NCBI RefSeq assembly: GCF_014647515.1
Contig: NZ_BMPI01000077.1
Location: 9,644-50,256 of the forward strand
DNA from: Dactylosporangium sucinum
GTDB taxonomy: Bacteria; Actinomycetota; Actinomycetes; Mycobacteriales; Micromonosporaceae
DNA: 40,613 bases
Direction of reading: 5' to 3'
Below the pieces are notes generated by a model. The model saw only the letters and a list, made by a program, of their open reading frames with translations, was not told the DNA's origin and searched no databases. A program made the position numbers and the translations under genes. This document shows positions 15,474 through 23,394 of the stretch, one piece after another. Numbering within the stretch: the stretch's first letter is position 1; each line of letters begins with the position of its first letter.

Positions 15474-15500
15474 GTCTCTCCTAGAGAGACGCCGTCTCTC
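15474..15500. promoter_or_regulatory. Three-half-site operator in second IclR divergent region
   Basis: The heptamer GTCTCTC or its complement GAGAGAC occurs three times in alternating orientation, at 15474-15480, 15484-15490 and 15494-15500, each pair separated by 3 bp. Two overlapping perfect palindromes result. The site lies between the P450 start (15444) and the IclR start (15533), so it is a good candidate for cooperative binding that controls both directions. Confidence 0.65.
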
Positions 15501-15532
15501 TGTTGTGCCCGGAACGGTAGGCGTCGGTTTTC

Positions 15533-16255
15533 ATGGCTGTCAAGGGAGTCCAGTCGCTGGCGACCGGGCTGCGCGTCCTCGAGCTCGTCTCGCGGCACCA
15601 GCCGGTCGGTGCGAGCGAGGTGGCCCGGCTCATGGGCCTGCACAAGAGCGTGGTGCACCGCGCCCTGATCACGCTGGGTGAGGAGGGCTGGATCCGGCCG
15701 TTCGGCGAGCCGCCGGCCGTGCGCTGGGTGGTCACCGGGCGGGCGCTGTCGGTCGGCAGCGCGTTCGCCGCCGAGGCGGCCGCCCGCGAGCAGGCCCACC
15801 AGCTGCTGCGGCAGCTCAGCGCCGAGAGTGGCGAGACCGTGCTGCTCTCGGTCCGCGACGGTGACCGGCTGCTCGTCGTCGACGCGGTCGAGAGCACCCA
15901 GCCGCTGAAGGTCACCTTCCCGGTCGGCACCAGCACGACCGTCGACCTGGAGACGGCGGCCGGCGAGGCGCTGCTGGCGGGGATGGCCGACGCCGAGGTC
16001 GTCGAGCTGCTCGGGGAGGAGGCGGCGCGGGCGTGGTTCCCCCGCCGGGCCGACTACGTGCGCCGCGGCTACGCGACCCAGACCCACCCGGCCAGCCCGC
16101 TGTGGGCGGTCGCGACCCACCTGCCGGTGGCGCCCGACGGCTCGGCGGCGGTCGTGGTGATCGCCGTCCCGCAGCACCGCTGCGACCGTGCGTCACTGGA
16201 ACGTTTGGGCGAACGTTTGGTCGAGCTGGCACGGATCACGCGGAGAACTGGCTGA
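15533..16255 (+). CDS. IclR-family transcriptional regulator 2
   Basis: This 240-residue regulator has a winged helix at about residues 10-50 ('LRVLELVSRHQPVGASEVARLMGLHKSVVHRALITL') and an effector domain from about 'SGETVLLSVRDGDRLLVVDAVES' to the end. It begins MAVKGVQSLATGLRVLEL, like the MAVKTIDVVSRALAVLEQ start of the other IclR, so the two are paralogues. The upstream ACGGTAG sequence sits at the same distance from both start codons. It is divergent from the P450 operon and lies just before the importer operon, so it may control both. The effector is unknown. Confidence 0.9.
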   Translation: MAVKGVQSLATGLRVLELVSRHQPVGASEVARLMGLHKSVVHRALITLGEEGWIRPFGEPPAVRWVVTGRALSVGSAFAAEAAAREQAHQLLRQLSAESGETVLLSVRDGDRLLVVDAVESTQPLKVTFPVGTSTTVDLETAAGEALLAGMADAEVVELLGEEAARAWFPRRADYVRRGYATQTHPASPLWAVATHLPVAPDGSAAVVVIAVPQHRCDRASLERLGERLVELARITRRTG

Positions 16256-16260
16256 TCTCG

Positions 16261-16292
16261 TTGACACCGAGCAAACGCTTGGTTGATGATAC
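16261..16292 (+). promoter_or_regulatory. Importer operon promoter with operator in the spacer
   Basis: A perfect -35 box TTGACA (16261-16266) is followed by AGCAAACGCTTGGT (16270-16283) and then GATGATAC, which can serve as a weak -10 (GATGAT at 16285-16290, 18-bp spacer). The 14-mer shares the exact CAAACGCTTG core with 371-384. A repressor bound here would block RNA polymerase directly. The importer gene begins about 60 bp downstream. Confidence 0.55.
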
Positions 16293-16348
16293 GGCTCACA
16301 CCCCGCTGGCGAGCGAGGTGATCATCTTCCTCCGCCGAGGTGATTCCA

Positions 16349-17542
16349 ATGCGCAAAAGGCCATTGTTAGCGGCGATTCTCAGCCTTCCACTCCTTCTCG
16401 CCGGCGCTTGCGGCGACTCGGGTGACGAAGGCGGGGGAACCGAACAAACGATCAAACTGGTGGGGCTCTGGGAGATCAAGGGGGAGAGCGCCGCCGCCAT
16501 CAACGACTACCACGACGGCGCGGCCCTCGCGGTCGAGGACATCAACGCCGCCGGCGGCATCATGGGCCGCAAGGTGGTGCTCGACCGGGTCGCGATCGAC
16601 CCGCTCAACCCGCAGAAGGCCACCTCCCAGTTCCTGGAGGCGGTCGACAAGGACCCCGACATGCTCATCGGCTTCCCGTCCGCGACGGCGCTGATCTCCG
16701 CCAAGGGACAGATCGACCGCAGCGGCATCCCGCTCATCGCCACCGCGAGCGCCAGCACGGCGCTGCGCTTCGGCAGCGCGGGCGCGAGCGAGTGGGCGTG
16801 GTACGTGCAGCCCTACGACGAGTTCAAGAACCAGGCCGCCGTCCGGTACATCCTCGAGGACCTCAAGGCGACGAAGGTCGGCCTGATGGGCACCAACGAG
16901 GCGTACGGCACGACGAACATCAAGAGCCAGACCGCCCTGCTGCAGGAGAAGGGTCTCACGCCCTTCGCCAGCCGCACCTACGACGCGACCGCGACCGACC
17001 TGACCCAGCACGTGCTGGCCATGAAGGGCGCCGACGCGGTCATCAGCTTCACCTTCCCCAACCCGCTCGCCATCGAGATGAAGCAGTTCCTGCAGAACGG
17101 CATCGACGTGCCGGTCTTCTCCAGCAGCTCGGCGACGCTCGCCGTGAACAACAAGCTGCTGACCGGTGAGCCCCTGAAGAACCTGCACGCGGTCGTCCCC
17201 TGCGACCCGGCCAGCTCCACCGACGCCAAGGTCAAGGCCTTCGGCGAGAAGTACAAGACGAAGTTCAACGAGGTGGCGACGAGCCTCGCCGCCGGCTCCT
17301 ACGACGCCGTCTGGATCGCCAAGGCCGCCATCGAGAAGGCCGGCGGCACCGACCCCGCCGCGATCAAGAAGGCGATGAGCGAGGTCAACGTGTCCGGCAA
17401 CGTCATCTGCGCCGGCAACTACAAGGCCGACGCCGCCCACATGATGAACCGCGACATGGCCGTCGTCCAGTACGCGGCGGACGGCTCGTCCAAGGAAATC
17501 AAGCGGTACACCTTCGAAGAACTGCCGGCCGCCACGAGCTAG
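16349..17542 (+). CDS. Branched-chain-type ABC transporter substrate-binding lipoprotein
   Basis: This 397-residue periplasmic-type binding protein of the Leu/Ile/Val (type I) family has an N-terminal signal 'MRKRPLLAAILSLPLLLAGAC', so it should be lipid-anchored at the cysteine around residue 21. Domain signs are 'NDYHDGAALAVEDINAAGGIMGRKV' and 'PDMLIGFPSATALISAKGQIDRSGIPLIATAS', followed by 'GLMGTNEAYGTTNIKS'. ATG 16349 lies seven bases after GAGG; an in-frame GTG at 16340 overlaps that ribosome site and is less likely. It heads the importer operon. Relatives in catabolic clusters often bind aromatic or organic acids rather than amino acids, so the ligand should not be assumed to be leucine. 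Confidence 0.92.
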   Translation: MRKRPLLAAILSLPLLLAGACGDSGDEGGGTEQTIKLVGLWEIKGESAAAINDYHDGAALAVEDINAAGGIMGRKVVLDRVAIDPLNPQKATSQFLEAVDKDPDMLIGFPSATALISAKGQIDRSGIPLIATASASTALRFGSAGASEWAWYVQPYDEFKNQAAVRYILEDLKATKVGLMGTNEAYGTTNIKSQTALLQEKGLTPFASRTYDATATDLTQHVLAMKGADAVISFTFPNPLAIEMKQFLQNGIDVPVFSSSSATLAVNNKLLTGEPLKNLHAVVPCDPASSTDAKVKAFGEKYKTKFNEVATSLAAGSYDAVWIAKAAIEKAGGTDPAAIKKAMSEVNVSGNVICAGNYKADAAHMMNRDMAVVQYAADGSSKEIKRYTFEELPAATS

Positions 17543-17567
17543 CGGTACTGCGGGAAGGCAGGCCATT

Positions 17568-18440
17568 GTGGACAACGTCATCGCGCTGACCGCGAGCGGA
17601 ATCGCCTCGGGAGCCGTCCTGGCGATCGCCGCGCTCGGTTTCCTGGTGCTGCACAACGCCACCGGCGTGGTCAACTTCGCCCACGGCGACCTCATCACGC
17701 TCGGCGCCTACCTGGGCGTGTGGGCCACCACCGACCTGGGCCTGCCGGTGCTGCCCGGCTACCTTCTGGCGCTGCTGGTGATGGCGGGCGTCGGCCTGCT
17801 CATCGAGCGGACCGCGTTCGCGCCGCTGCGCAAGAAGCCGCTCATCGTGGTGGTCATCGCGACCCTCGCCGCGGCGACCGTGATCCGCGGCCTCATCGCC
17901 GTGTGGCAGGGCTCGACCCCGAAGACCCTGCCCAGCCCGGCCGGCGACGGGGCGCTGCGGATCGCGGGGGCGTCGATCGCCCACCAGCGGCTGCTCATCG
18001 TCGCGGTCGCGGCGGTGGCGGTGGTCGCGCTGCTGCTGCTGTTCGGCCGCACGTCGTTCGGCCGCCAGGTCCGGGCCCTGGCGACCGACCCCGACACCGC
18101 CCGCCTCCAGGGCGTGCGGACCAAGGCCATCGGCATGGCCGCGTTCGTCATCTCGTCGGTGCTGGCCGGGCTGGCCGGGCTGATGGTCGCCCCGCTCGGC
18201 GCGGTCGACCTCAACCTCGGCTTCGGCCTGATGATCACGGCCTTCGCGGCGGCGGTGCTCGGCGGCTTCGGCAGCCTCACCGGCGTCGTGCTCGGATCGC
18301 TCGCGATCGGGCTCATCGAGCAGTTGGTCGGCGGGTACCTGTTCCCGTCGTACTCCACGATGCTCGCGCCGATCGTGCTGTTCCTGGTCATCGTGTTCCG
18401 CCCGCAGGGTCTCGTCAACGTCACCAGGAGCCGGCTGTGA
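17568..18440 (+). CDS. livH: Branched-chain-type ABC permease, LivH-like
   Basis: This 290-residue inner-membrane permease has about eight hydrophobic segments. The LivH hallmark 'GAVLAIAALGFLVLHNATGVVNFAHGDLITLGAY' lies near the N-terminus, and 'GFGLMITAFAAAVLGGFGSLTGVVLGSLAIGL' near the C-terminus. It forms half of the importer channel with the LivM-like protein. The GTG start is preceded by GGGAAGG. It overlaps the next gene by 4 bp (GTGA). Confidence 0.9.
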   Translation: MDNVIALTASGIASGAVLAIAALGFLVLHNATGVVNFAHGDLITLGAYLGVWATTDLGLPVLPGYLLALLVMAGVGLLIERTAFAPLRKKPLIVVVIATLAAATVIRGLIAVWQGSTPKTLPSPAGDGALRIAGASIAHQRLLIVAVAAVAVVALLLLFGRTSFGRQVRALATDPDTARLQGVRTKAIGMAAFVISSVLAGLAGLMVAPLGAVDLNLGFGLMITAFAAAVLGGFGSLTGVVLGSLAIGLIEQLVGGYLFPSYSTMLAPIVLFLVIVFRPQGLVNVTRSRL

Positions 18441-19489
18441 GCACCGTGCAGATCGACCCCGCCCCGCCGGCCGCCGAGCCGGCGCCCCGGTCACCGCTGC
18501 GGTTCCTGCGGCCGCAGCCCCACGACCGCCGTCGCCACCTGCTCGCCATCGCGGCCTTCGTGGTCGTGGTGGCGCTGGTGGGGCCGGCCATCGGCGGTAC
18601 CTCCCGAGCCAACCAGTTCCTCGTGAACCTCTGGCTGATGTACTCGGTCGCCGCCCTCGGCTTCTACTGGATCTTCGGCCTCGCCGGCCGGTTCGCGTTC
18701 TGCCAGACGTTCATGATGGCGTTCGGCGGCTACCTGTCGGCGTGGGTGACCAGGGAGGGCTACCCGTTCATCGCCGGCATCGGCGTGGCGATGGCGACCA
18801 CCGCCGTGGCCGCCGGCATCGTCGGCACGCTCGTGCGCAAGGCGCAGCACTTCTACTTCGCCATCGCCACGTTCGCCGTGACCCAGGTCGGCACGATCGT
18901 GTTCGCCCGGGCCGACGGCTTCACCGGCCCCAACGGCCAGACCGTCGGCATCGGCGCGCCGGAGCTGTTCGGCTACGTCTTCCGGCGCGACGGCGAGGTG
19001 TTCTGGCTGTTCCTCGGCGTGCTGGCCGCGTGCCTGGCGGTCGGGGCGCTCATCGAGCGCTCGCCGATGCGCCGCGAGGCGATCGCGGCCCGCGACAACT
19101 TCACCGTCGCCCACCTGGCCGGCGTGCGGGCCAACCGGGTGCACATCGTGCTGTTCATGCTCGGCTCGGCGCTCGGCGGGCTGTCCGGCGCGATGATCGG
19201 TCACTGGCAGGGGGTGATGGGCTCCGACTCGTTCGGCATCGACCTGACGATCGGGCTGTTCCTGATCCTGCTGCTCGGCGGGTCCGACTCGCTGTGGGGG
19301 CCGATCATCGGCTCGGCGGTGTTCGTCGCGCTGCCCAAGCTGCTGTCCGACATCGAGCGCTTCGGCAGCATCGTGTACGGCGTGCTGCTGCTGGCCGTCG
19401 TCCTGGCGCTGCCCAACGGGATCGCCGAGAGCGTCCGCCGGCTGCTGGCCCGTCTCGCGCGGGGGAGGAGCACCAATGCTGCGGGCTGA
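18437..19489 (+). CDS. livM: Branched-chain-type ABC permease, LivM-like
   Basis: This 350-residue permease has a Pro/Ala-rich cytoplasmic N-terminus of about 35 residues, then about eight to ten membrane helices. LivM family signs are the 'GLAGRFAFCQTFMMAFGGYLSAW' region, an 'AARDNFTVAHLAGVRANRVHIVLFMLGSALGGLSGAM' cytoplasmic loop, and 'LFLILLLGGSDSLWGPIIGSAVF'. It pairs with the LivH-like protein. The GTG start overlaps the LivH-like stop, and its 3' end overlaps the LivG-like gene by 14 bp. Confidence 0.9.
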   Translation: MSTVQIDPAPPAAEPAPRSPLRFLRPQPHDRRRHLLAIAAFVVVVALVGPAIGGTSRANQFLVNLWLMYSVAALGFYWIFGLAGRFAFCQTFMMAFGGYLSAWVTREGYPFIAGIGVAMATTAVAAGIVGTLVRKAQHFYFAIATFAVTQVGTIVFARADGFTGPNGQTVGIGAPELFGYVFRRDGEVFWLFLGVLAACLAVGALIERSPMRREAIAARDNFTVAHLAGVRANRVHIVLFMLGSALGGLSGAMIGHWQGVMGSDSFGIDLTIGLFLILLLGGSDSLWGPIIGSAVFVALPKLLSDIERFGSIVYGVLLLAVVLALPNGIAESVRRLLARLARGRSTNAAG

Positions 19490-20234
19490 GCGGATCACGG
19501 TCGACTTCGGCGGCGTGCGCGCCGTCGCGGGCGTCGACCTGGAGGTCGGCGCGAAGGAGATGCTGGGCCTGGTCGGCCCGAACGGCAGCGGCAAGACCAC
19601 GCTGCTCAACGCGGTCTGCGGGGTCGTGACGGCCCGCGGCGCGCTGACCGTCGACGGGCAGCGGGTCCGGCTGAGCCGGCCCGCCGCCACCCGCGCGGCC
19701 GGCATCGCCCGGGTCTTCCAGGCGCCGCAGATCTTCGACGAGCTGTCGTGCCTGGAGAACGTGCTGCTGTCCAGCCCCGACGGGCGCCTGGTCGGGCTGG
19801 TCGGCGCGGTGGCGGCCCGGCCGGCGATGCACCGCCGGGAGCGCCGCCGCGAGGAGGCCGCGCTCCGCGCGATGACGACGGTCGGGCTGGCCGAGTTCGC
19901 GCACACGTCGTCGAAAACGCTCAGCTACGGACAGCGCCGGCTGCTCGAACTCGCGCGGGCGCTGGCGGCCGAGCCGAAGGTGCTGCTGCTCGACGAGCCG
20001 AGCGCGGGGCTCAACGACGCCGAGACCGCGCAGCTCGCGCAGCTGCTGCGCGAAACGCGCGACGCGGGACTCGCCGTGGTCGTCGTCGACCACAAGATCG
20101 ACTTCTTGGACTCGCTCTGCGACCGGCTGGTCGTGCTGGAGCTCGGCAAGGTGATCGCGCAGGGCCCGCCGGACGAGGTCTGGCGGCACCAGCAGGTCAT
20201 CAACGCCTACCTGGGGGTGGCCGGCAATGCTTGA
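19476..20234 (+). CDS. livG: Branched-chain-type ABC ATPase, LivG-like
   Basis: This is a 252-residue ATP-binding subunit with Walker A GPNGSGKTT near residue 32, Q-loop 'RVFQAPQIFDELSCLENVLL', signature LSYGQRRLLELARAL near 148, Walker B VLLLDEPSAG near 168, and the H-loop in VVVVDHKIDFL. It powers the importer with LivF. It overlaps its neighbours by 14 and 8 bp, which indicates tight translational coupling. Confidence 0.92.
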   Translation: MLRAERITVDFGGVRAVAGVDLEVGAKEMLGLVGPNGSGKTTLLNAVCGVVTARGALTVDGQRVRLSRPAATRAAGIARVFQAPQIFDELSCLENVLLSSPDGRLVGLVGAVAARPAMHRRERRREEAALRAMTTVGLAEFAHTSSKTLSYGQRRLLELARALAAEPKVLLLDEPSAGLNDAETAQLAQLLRETRDAGLAVVVVDHKIDFLDSLCDRLVVLELGKVIAQGPPDEVWRHQQVINAYLGVAGNA

Positions 20235-20943
20235 GGTGCAAGAGCTCCACGTCCGCTACGGCACGACCCACGCGGTGCGCGGGGTGTCGCTGACCGTCGG
20301 CGCCGGCGAGGCGGTCGCCCTGCTCGGCCCGAACGGCGCCGGCAAGACCTCGACGCTGCGGGCGCTCAGCCGGCTGACCGCGGCCACCGGCGCCGTGCGC
20401 TTCGACGGCGAGGACCTGAGCGGCCTCGCCGCCGAGCAGGTCGCCAGACGCGGCCTCATCCACGTGCCCGAGGGCCGGCGGGTCTTCGTCGACCTCACGG
20501 TGCACGAGAACCTGCAGCTCGGGATGACCGCGCGGCAGGGCCGCACCGGCGGGTTCAGCCTCGACGACGTGTACGACCTGTTCCCGGCCCTGGTGCCGCT
20601 GCGCAGACGGCTGGGCTTCGCGCTCTCCGGCGGCGAGCAGCAGATGACCGCCATCGGCCGGGGCCTGGTCGCCGCGCCGCGGATGATGCTCATCGACGAG
20701 CCGTCGCTGGGCCTGGCCCCGGTCGTCGTCGAGGCGGTCGCGGAGGCGCTCGTCGCCGTCCGCTCGCGGGTCGCGCTGCTCGTCATCGAGCAGAACGTCC
20801 ACGTGGCGGTGCGGGTCTGCCAGCGGGCGGCCGTGCTCAACGGCGGCGCGATCGTCATGCAGGCCGCGGTCGACGAGCTGCACGACCGGGACACGCTGCT
20901 CGCCTCGTACCTCGGCCAGCGGAAGACGGGCATCGGTGTCTGA
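20227..20943 (+). CDS. livF: Branched-chain-type ABC ATPase, LivF-like
   Basis: This is a 238-residue second ATP-binding subunit with Walker A GPNGAGKTS near residue 34, signature LSGGEQQM near 132, Walker B MMLIDEPSLGLAPVVVE near 153, and a LivF-typical 'VLNGGAIVMQA' tail. The conserved 'GLIHVPEGRRVFVDLTVHENL' is diagnostic of LivF. It completes the five-gene importer and overlaps the SDR gene by 8 bp, tying transport to catabolism. Confidence 0.92.
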   Translation: MLEVQELHVRYGTTHAVRGVSLTVGAGEAVALLGPNGAGKTSTLRALSRLTAATGAVRFDGEDLSGLAAEQVARRGLIHVPEGRRVFVDLTVHENLQLGMTARQGRTGGFSLDDVYDLFPALVPLRRRLGFALSGGEQQMTAIGRGLVAAPRMMLIDEPSLGLAPVVVEAVAEALVAVRSRVALLVIEQNVHVAVRVCQRAAVLNGGAIVMQAAVDELHDRDTLLASYLGQRKTGIGV

Positions 20944-21847
20944 GCTGCCGGCCGGCCGGTTCGCCGGCCGCGTCGCCGTCGTCACCGGGGCCGCCGGCGG
21001 CGCGGGCCGGGCCTGCGCGGCCCGGCTGGCCCGCGACGGTGCGCGCGTGGTGATCGCGGACATCGACGGCCCGCGGGCCGCCGCGACCGCGGCCGAGATC
21101 ACCGCCGAAGTCACCGCCGCGACCGCCGGCAGCACCGCCGCGACCGCGGCCGGCAGCACCGCCGCGACCGGCGGCGGCGCCGGCGAGACGATCGCCGTCG
21201 CCGTCACCGCCGACGTCAGCGACGAGGCGTCGGTGGCGGCGATGGTGGCCGCCGCCGTCGACGCGTTCGGCGGCCTCGACATCCTCGTGAACAACGCCGC
21301 CGCGCTCCAGCCCGAGCTGCACCGCCGCGACGGCGACCTGGTCGCTCTCGACCTGGACGTGTGGGAGCGGACGATGGCCGTCAACGCCGGCGGCACGTAC
21401 CTCGCCTGCAAGCACGCCGTGCCGGCCATGCGGGCGCGGGGCGGCGGCGCGATCGTCAACGTCGCCTCCGTCTCGGCGCTCGTCGGCGACGACGTGCGCG
21501 CCGCCTACGGCTCGTCGAAGGCCGCGGTGCTCGCGCTGACCCGCTACGTGGCCACCATGTACGGCCGCGACGGCATCCGCTGCAACGCCGTCACGCCGGG
21601 CCTCATCCTCACCGGTACCGCGCTCGCCGCGCTCAGCGGGCACCACCTCGACGAGTTCGCCGCCGAGCGGCTGCTGCCCTGGGCCGCCGGTCCCGCCGAC
21701 ATCGCCGCCGTCGTCGCGTGGCTGGCCGGGGACGAGTCCCGCTGCATCACCGGCCAGTCCATCGTCGTCGACGCCGGCACGACCGCCCACCGGCCGCTGC
21801 ACGCGATGCGCAGCTGGTCGGACCAACACGCGAAGACAGGAGAGTGA
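20936..21847 (+). CDS. Short-chain dehydrogenase/reductase with low-complexity loop
   Basis: This is a 303-residue classical SDR. The NAD(P)-binding TGAAGGAG motif is near residue 18, NNAA is present, and the active-site pair is in 'NVASVSALVGDDVRAAYGSSKAA' (Ser, Tyr, Lys). The 'ADID' after beta-2 suggests NAD preference. It should interconvert an alcohol and a ketone. Between residues about 55 and 82 lies a low-complexity insert of repeated S-T-A-A-T units that the family does not need. GTG 20936 is the start. It is the first non-transport gene of the operon. Confidence 0.88.
   Translation: MSELPAGRFAGRVAVVTGAAGGAGRACAARLARDGARVVIADIDGPRAAATAAEITAEVTAATAGSTAATAAGSTAATGGGAGETIAVAVTADVSDEASVAAMVAAAVDAFGGLDILVNNAAALQPELHRRDGDLVALDLDVWERTMAVNAGGTYLACKHAVPAMRARGGGAIVNVASVSALVGDDVRAAYGSSKAAVLALTRYVATMYGRDGIRCNAVTPGLILTGTALAALSGHHLDEFAAERLLPWAAGPADIAAVVAWLAGDESRCITGQSIVVDAGTTAHRPLHAMRSWSDQHAKTGE
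21113..21178 (+). repeat. Three-unit in-frame tandem repeat inside the SDR gene
   Basis: Three imperfect units of 21, 24 and 21 bp each start with ACCGCCGCGACCG and encode the Thr/Ala/Ser/Gly-rich loop of the SDR. Unit lengths are multiples of three, so the frame is kept. Slipped-strand expansion is the likely origin. Confidence 0.7.
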
Positions 21848-21848
21848 C

Positions 21849-22562
21849 GTGACCGAGCAAGCCATCGGCGACGTCCTGCTGCACCTGCGCTGGACCGTCC
21901 CCGACGACCGCGTCCCCGGCTTCGAGGCATGGTACGACCAGGAGCACCTGGGCGACATGGTCGACGTGCCGGGCATCCTCGGCGGGCGCCGCTTCGCCCG
22001 CATCGGGAACGCCTACTCGTCGCCCAGCGAGTTCAACTTCCTCACGCTGTACCAGCTGGCCGGCGACGGGCCGCTGAGCAGCGACGAGTACAACCGCCTG
22101 TCCACCGACCCCAGCCCGTGGACCCTCGAGGTGGCCATGGGCCTCGACCTCAGCCGGACCGTGTTCGAGCAGATCCGGCCGGTCGAGCGCGAGCCGAAGC
22201 ACCCCGTCGGGCCGGCGATCTTCCACGTGCTCATGCGGGCCGACGCGGCCGTCGAGGACGACTTCACCCGCTGGTACGACGAGGAGCACCTGCCGGCGAT
22301 GCTCGCGGTGCCGGGCGTGCTCGGCGCGCGCCGGTTCCACGCGGTCGCCGACGACGCCGGGTTCGGCGTGCACCCGGCCCAGGCCGACTTCCCCTATCTC
22401 GCCGTGTACGAGCTGGAGTCGCTCGACGTCGTCGGTACCGCCGAATTCAGGGCAGCGGGAAAGCGGACCCCGCTGCGCGAGCGGCTCGGCGACTCGATCG
22501 CCGCGCACGTGCAGACCTACCGCCAGGTCTTCCCCGAGAGCGGTGCGTATGAGGGTCGGTGA
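21849..22562 (+). CDS. Duplicated dimeric alpha/beta-barrel protein
   Basis: This 237-residue protein is built from two similar halves. Half one has 'FEAWYDQEHLGDMVDVPGILGGRRFARIG' and half two 'FTRWYDEEHLPAMLAVPGVLGARRFHAV'. W-Y-x-x-E-H-L followed by a V-P-G-[IV]-x-x-[AG]-R-R-F strand is the signature of EthD/DUF4286-like ferredoxin-fold barrels that bind small organic molecules. A single chain may thus mimic a dimer. It lies between an SDR and an MBL hydrolase in a catabolic operon, so an isomerase, lyase or monooxygenase-accessory role is possible. The GTG start follows GGAGAG. Confidence 0.75.
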   Translation: MTEQAIGDVLLHLRWTVPDDRVPGFEAWYDQEHLGDMVDVPGILGGRRFARIGNAYSSPSEFNFLTLYQLAGDGPLSSDEYNRLSTDPSPWTLEVAMGLDLSRTVFEQIRPVEREPKHPVGPAIFHVLMRADAAVEDDFTRWYDEEHLPAMLAVPGVLGARRFHAVADDAGFGVHPAQADFPYLAVYELESLDVVGTAEFRAAGKRTPLRERLGDSIAAHVQTYRQVFPESGAYEGR

Positions 22563-23394
22563 CCTCGACGTCCTCGGCGTGCCCGACGGCATCGGGCACG
22601 TCCGGCCGGCCGAGCTGTACCTCGCCGGCGGCAAGCGGCCCGAGGAGCTCGGCAAGGGCGGGCGCGACGAGGACTGGGCCGAGCACCGGGACCTGTGCCT
22701 GCCCGACGGCCGCCTGGAGATGCCCGTCGGGACGTTCCTCATCCGCACCGGCGACCGGGTGATCCTGGTCGACGCGGGCTACGGGCCGCAGGCGCCGGCG
22801 TCGGTCAGCGGCACCCGGCTCATGGACAACCTGGCCCGCGCCGGTGTCGCGCCGCACGACGTGACCGACGTCGTGCTGACGCACCTGCACATGGACCACA
22901 TCGGCTGGTCGGCGGTCGACGGCGTGGCCACCTTCCCGCGCGCGGTCTACCGGTGCCATGCGGCCGACTGGCGGTACTTCGTGGAAACCAGCGGCACCGA
23001 GGACGCCCGCTACCGCGAGGTCGCCGCGGCCACCCTGGCGCCGATCGCGGACCGGTTCACCACCTGGAGCGGCGACGAGACCCTCGCGCCCGGCGTCGAC
23101 GCCGTCGTGGCCGCCGGGCACACCCCGGGCTGCACGACCGTGGTGCTCAGCTCGGGCGGCGAGCGGACGGTGCTCATCGGCGACGTCGTGCACCACCCGG
23201 TGCAGCTGCTCGACGACGCCTGGGCCCGCGTGGTCGACGTCGACGAGCGGCAGGCGCGCGACACCCAGGTGCGGCTGGTTGACGAGTTCATCCGGGACGG
23301 CACCCCGGTCGTCGGCGCGCACTTCCCGGGCCTGCGCCCCGGGCGGATCGTGGTCGACGGCAGCGGCAGGCGGCAGTGGGCCCCTTCCGACTAG
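22549..23394 (+). CDS. MBL-fold metallo-hydrolase
   Basis: This 281-residue beta-lactamase-fold hydrolase has the metal motif THLHMDHIGW (His112, His114, Asp116, His117), then 'AAGHTPGCTTVVLSSGGERTVLIGDVVHHP' carrying the further His and Asp ligands. It should hydrolyse an ester, lactone or thioester with two metal ions, and lactone opening suits the context. ATG 22549 was chosen; a GTG six bases upstream is the alternative. The start lies inside the previous gene and its end overlaps the next gene by 19 bp. Confidence 0.88.
   Translation: MRVGDLDVLGVPDGIGHVRPAELYLAGGKRPEELGKGGRDEDWAEHRDLCLPDGRLEMPVGTFLIRTGDRVILVDAGYGPQAPASVSGTRLMDNLARAGVAPHDVTDVVLTHLHMDHIGWSAVDGVATFPRAVYRCHAADWRYFVETSGTEDARYREVAAATLAPIADRFTTWSGDETLAPGVDAVVAAGHTPGCTTVVLSSGGERTVLIGDVVHHPVQLLDDAWARVVDVDERQARDTQVRLVDEFIRDGTPVVGAHFPGLRPGRIVVDGSGRRQWAPSD

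Noticed and set aside
16200..16224. Direct repeat AACGTTTGG (16200-16208, 16212-16220) as an operator
   Set aside because: It lies inside the last codons of the IclR gene and codes for a repeated E-R-L-type helix, so coding constraint explains it. A link to the nearby CAAACG motif is not shown.
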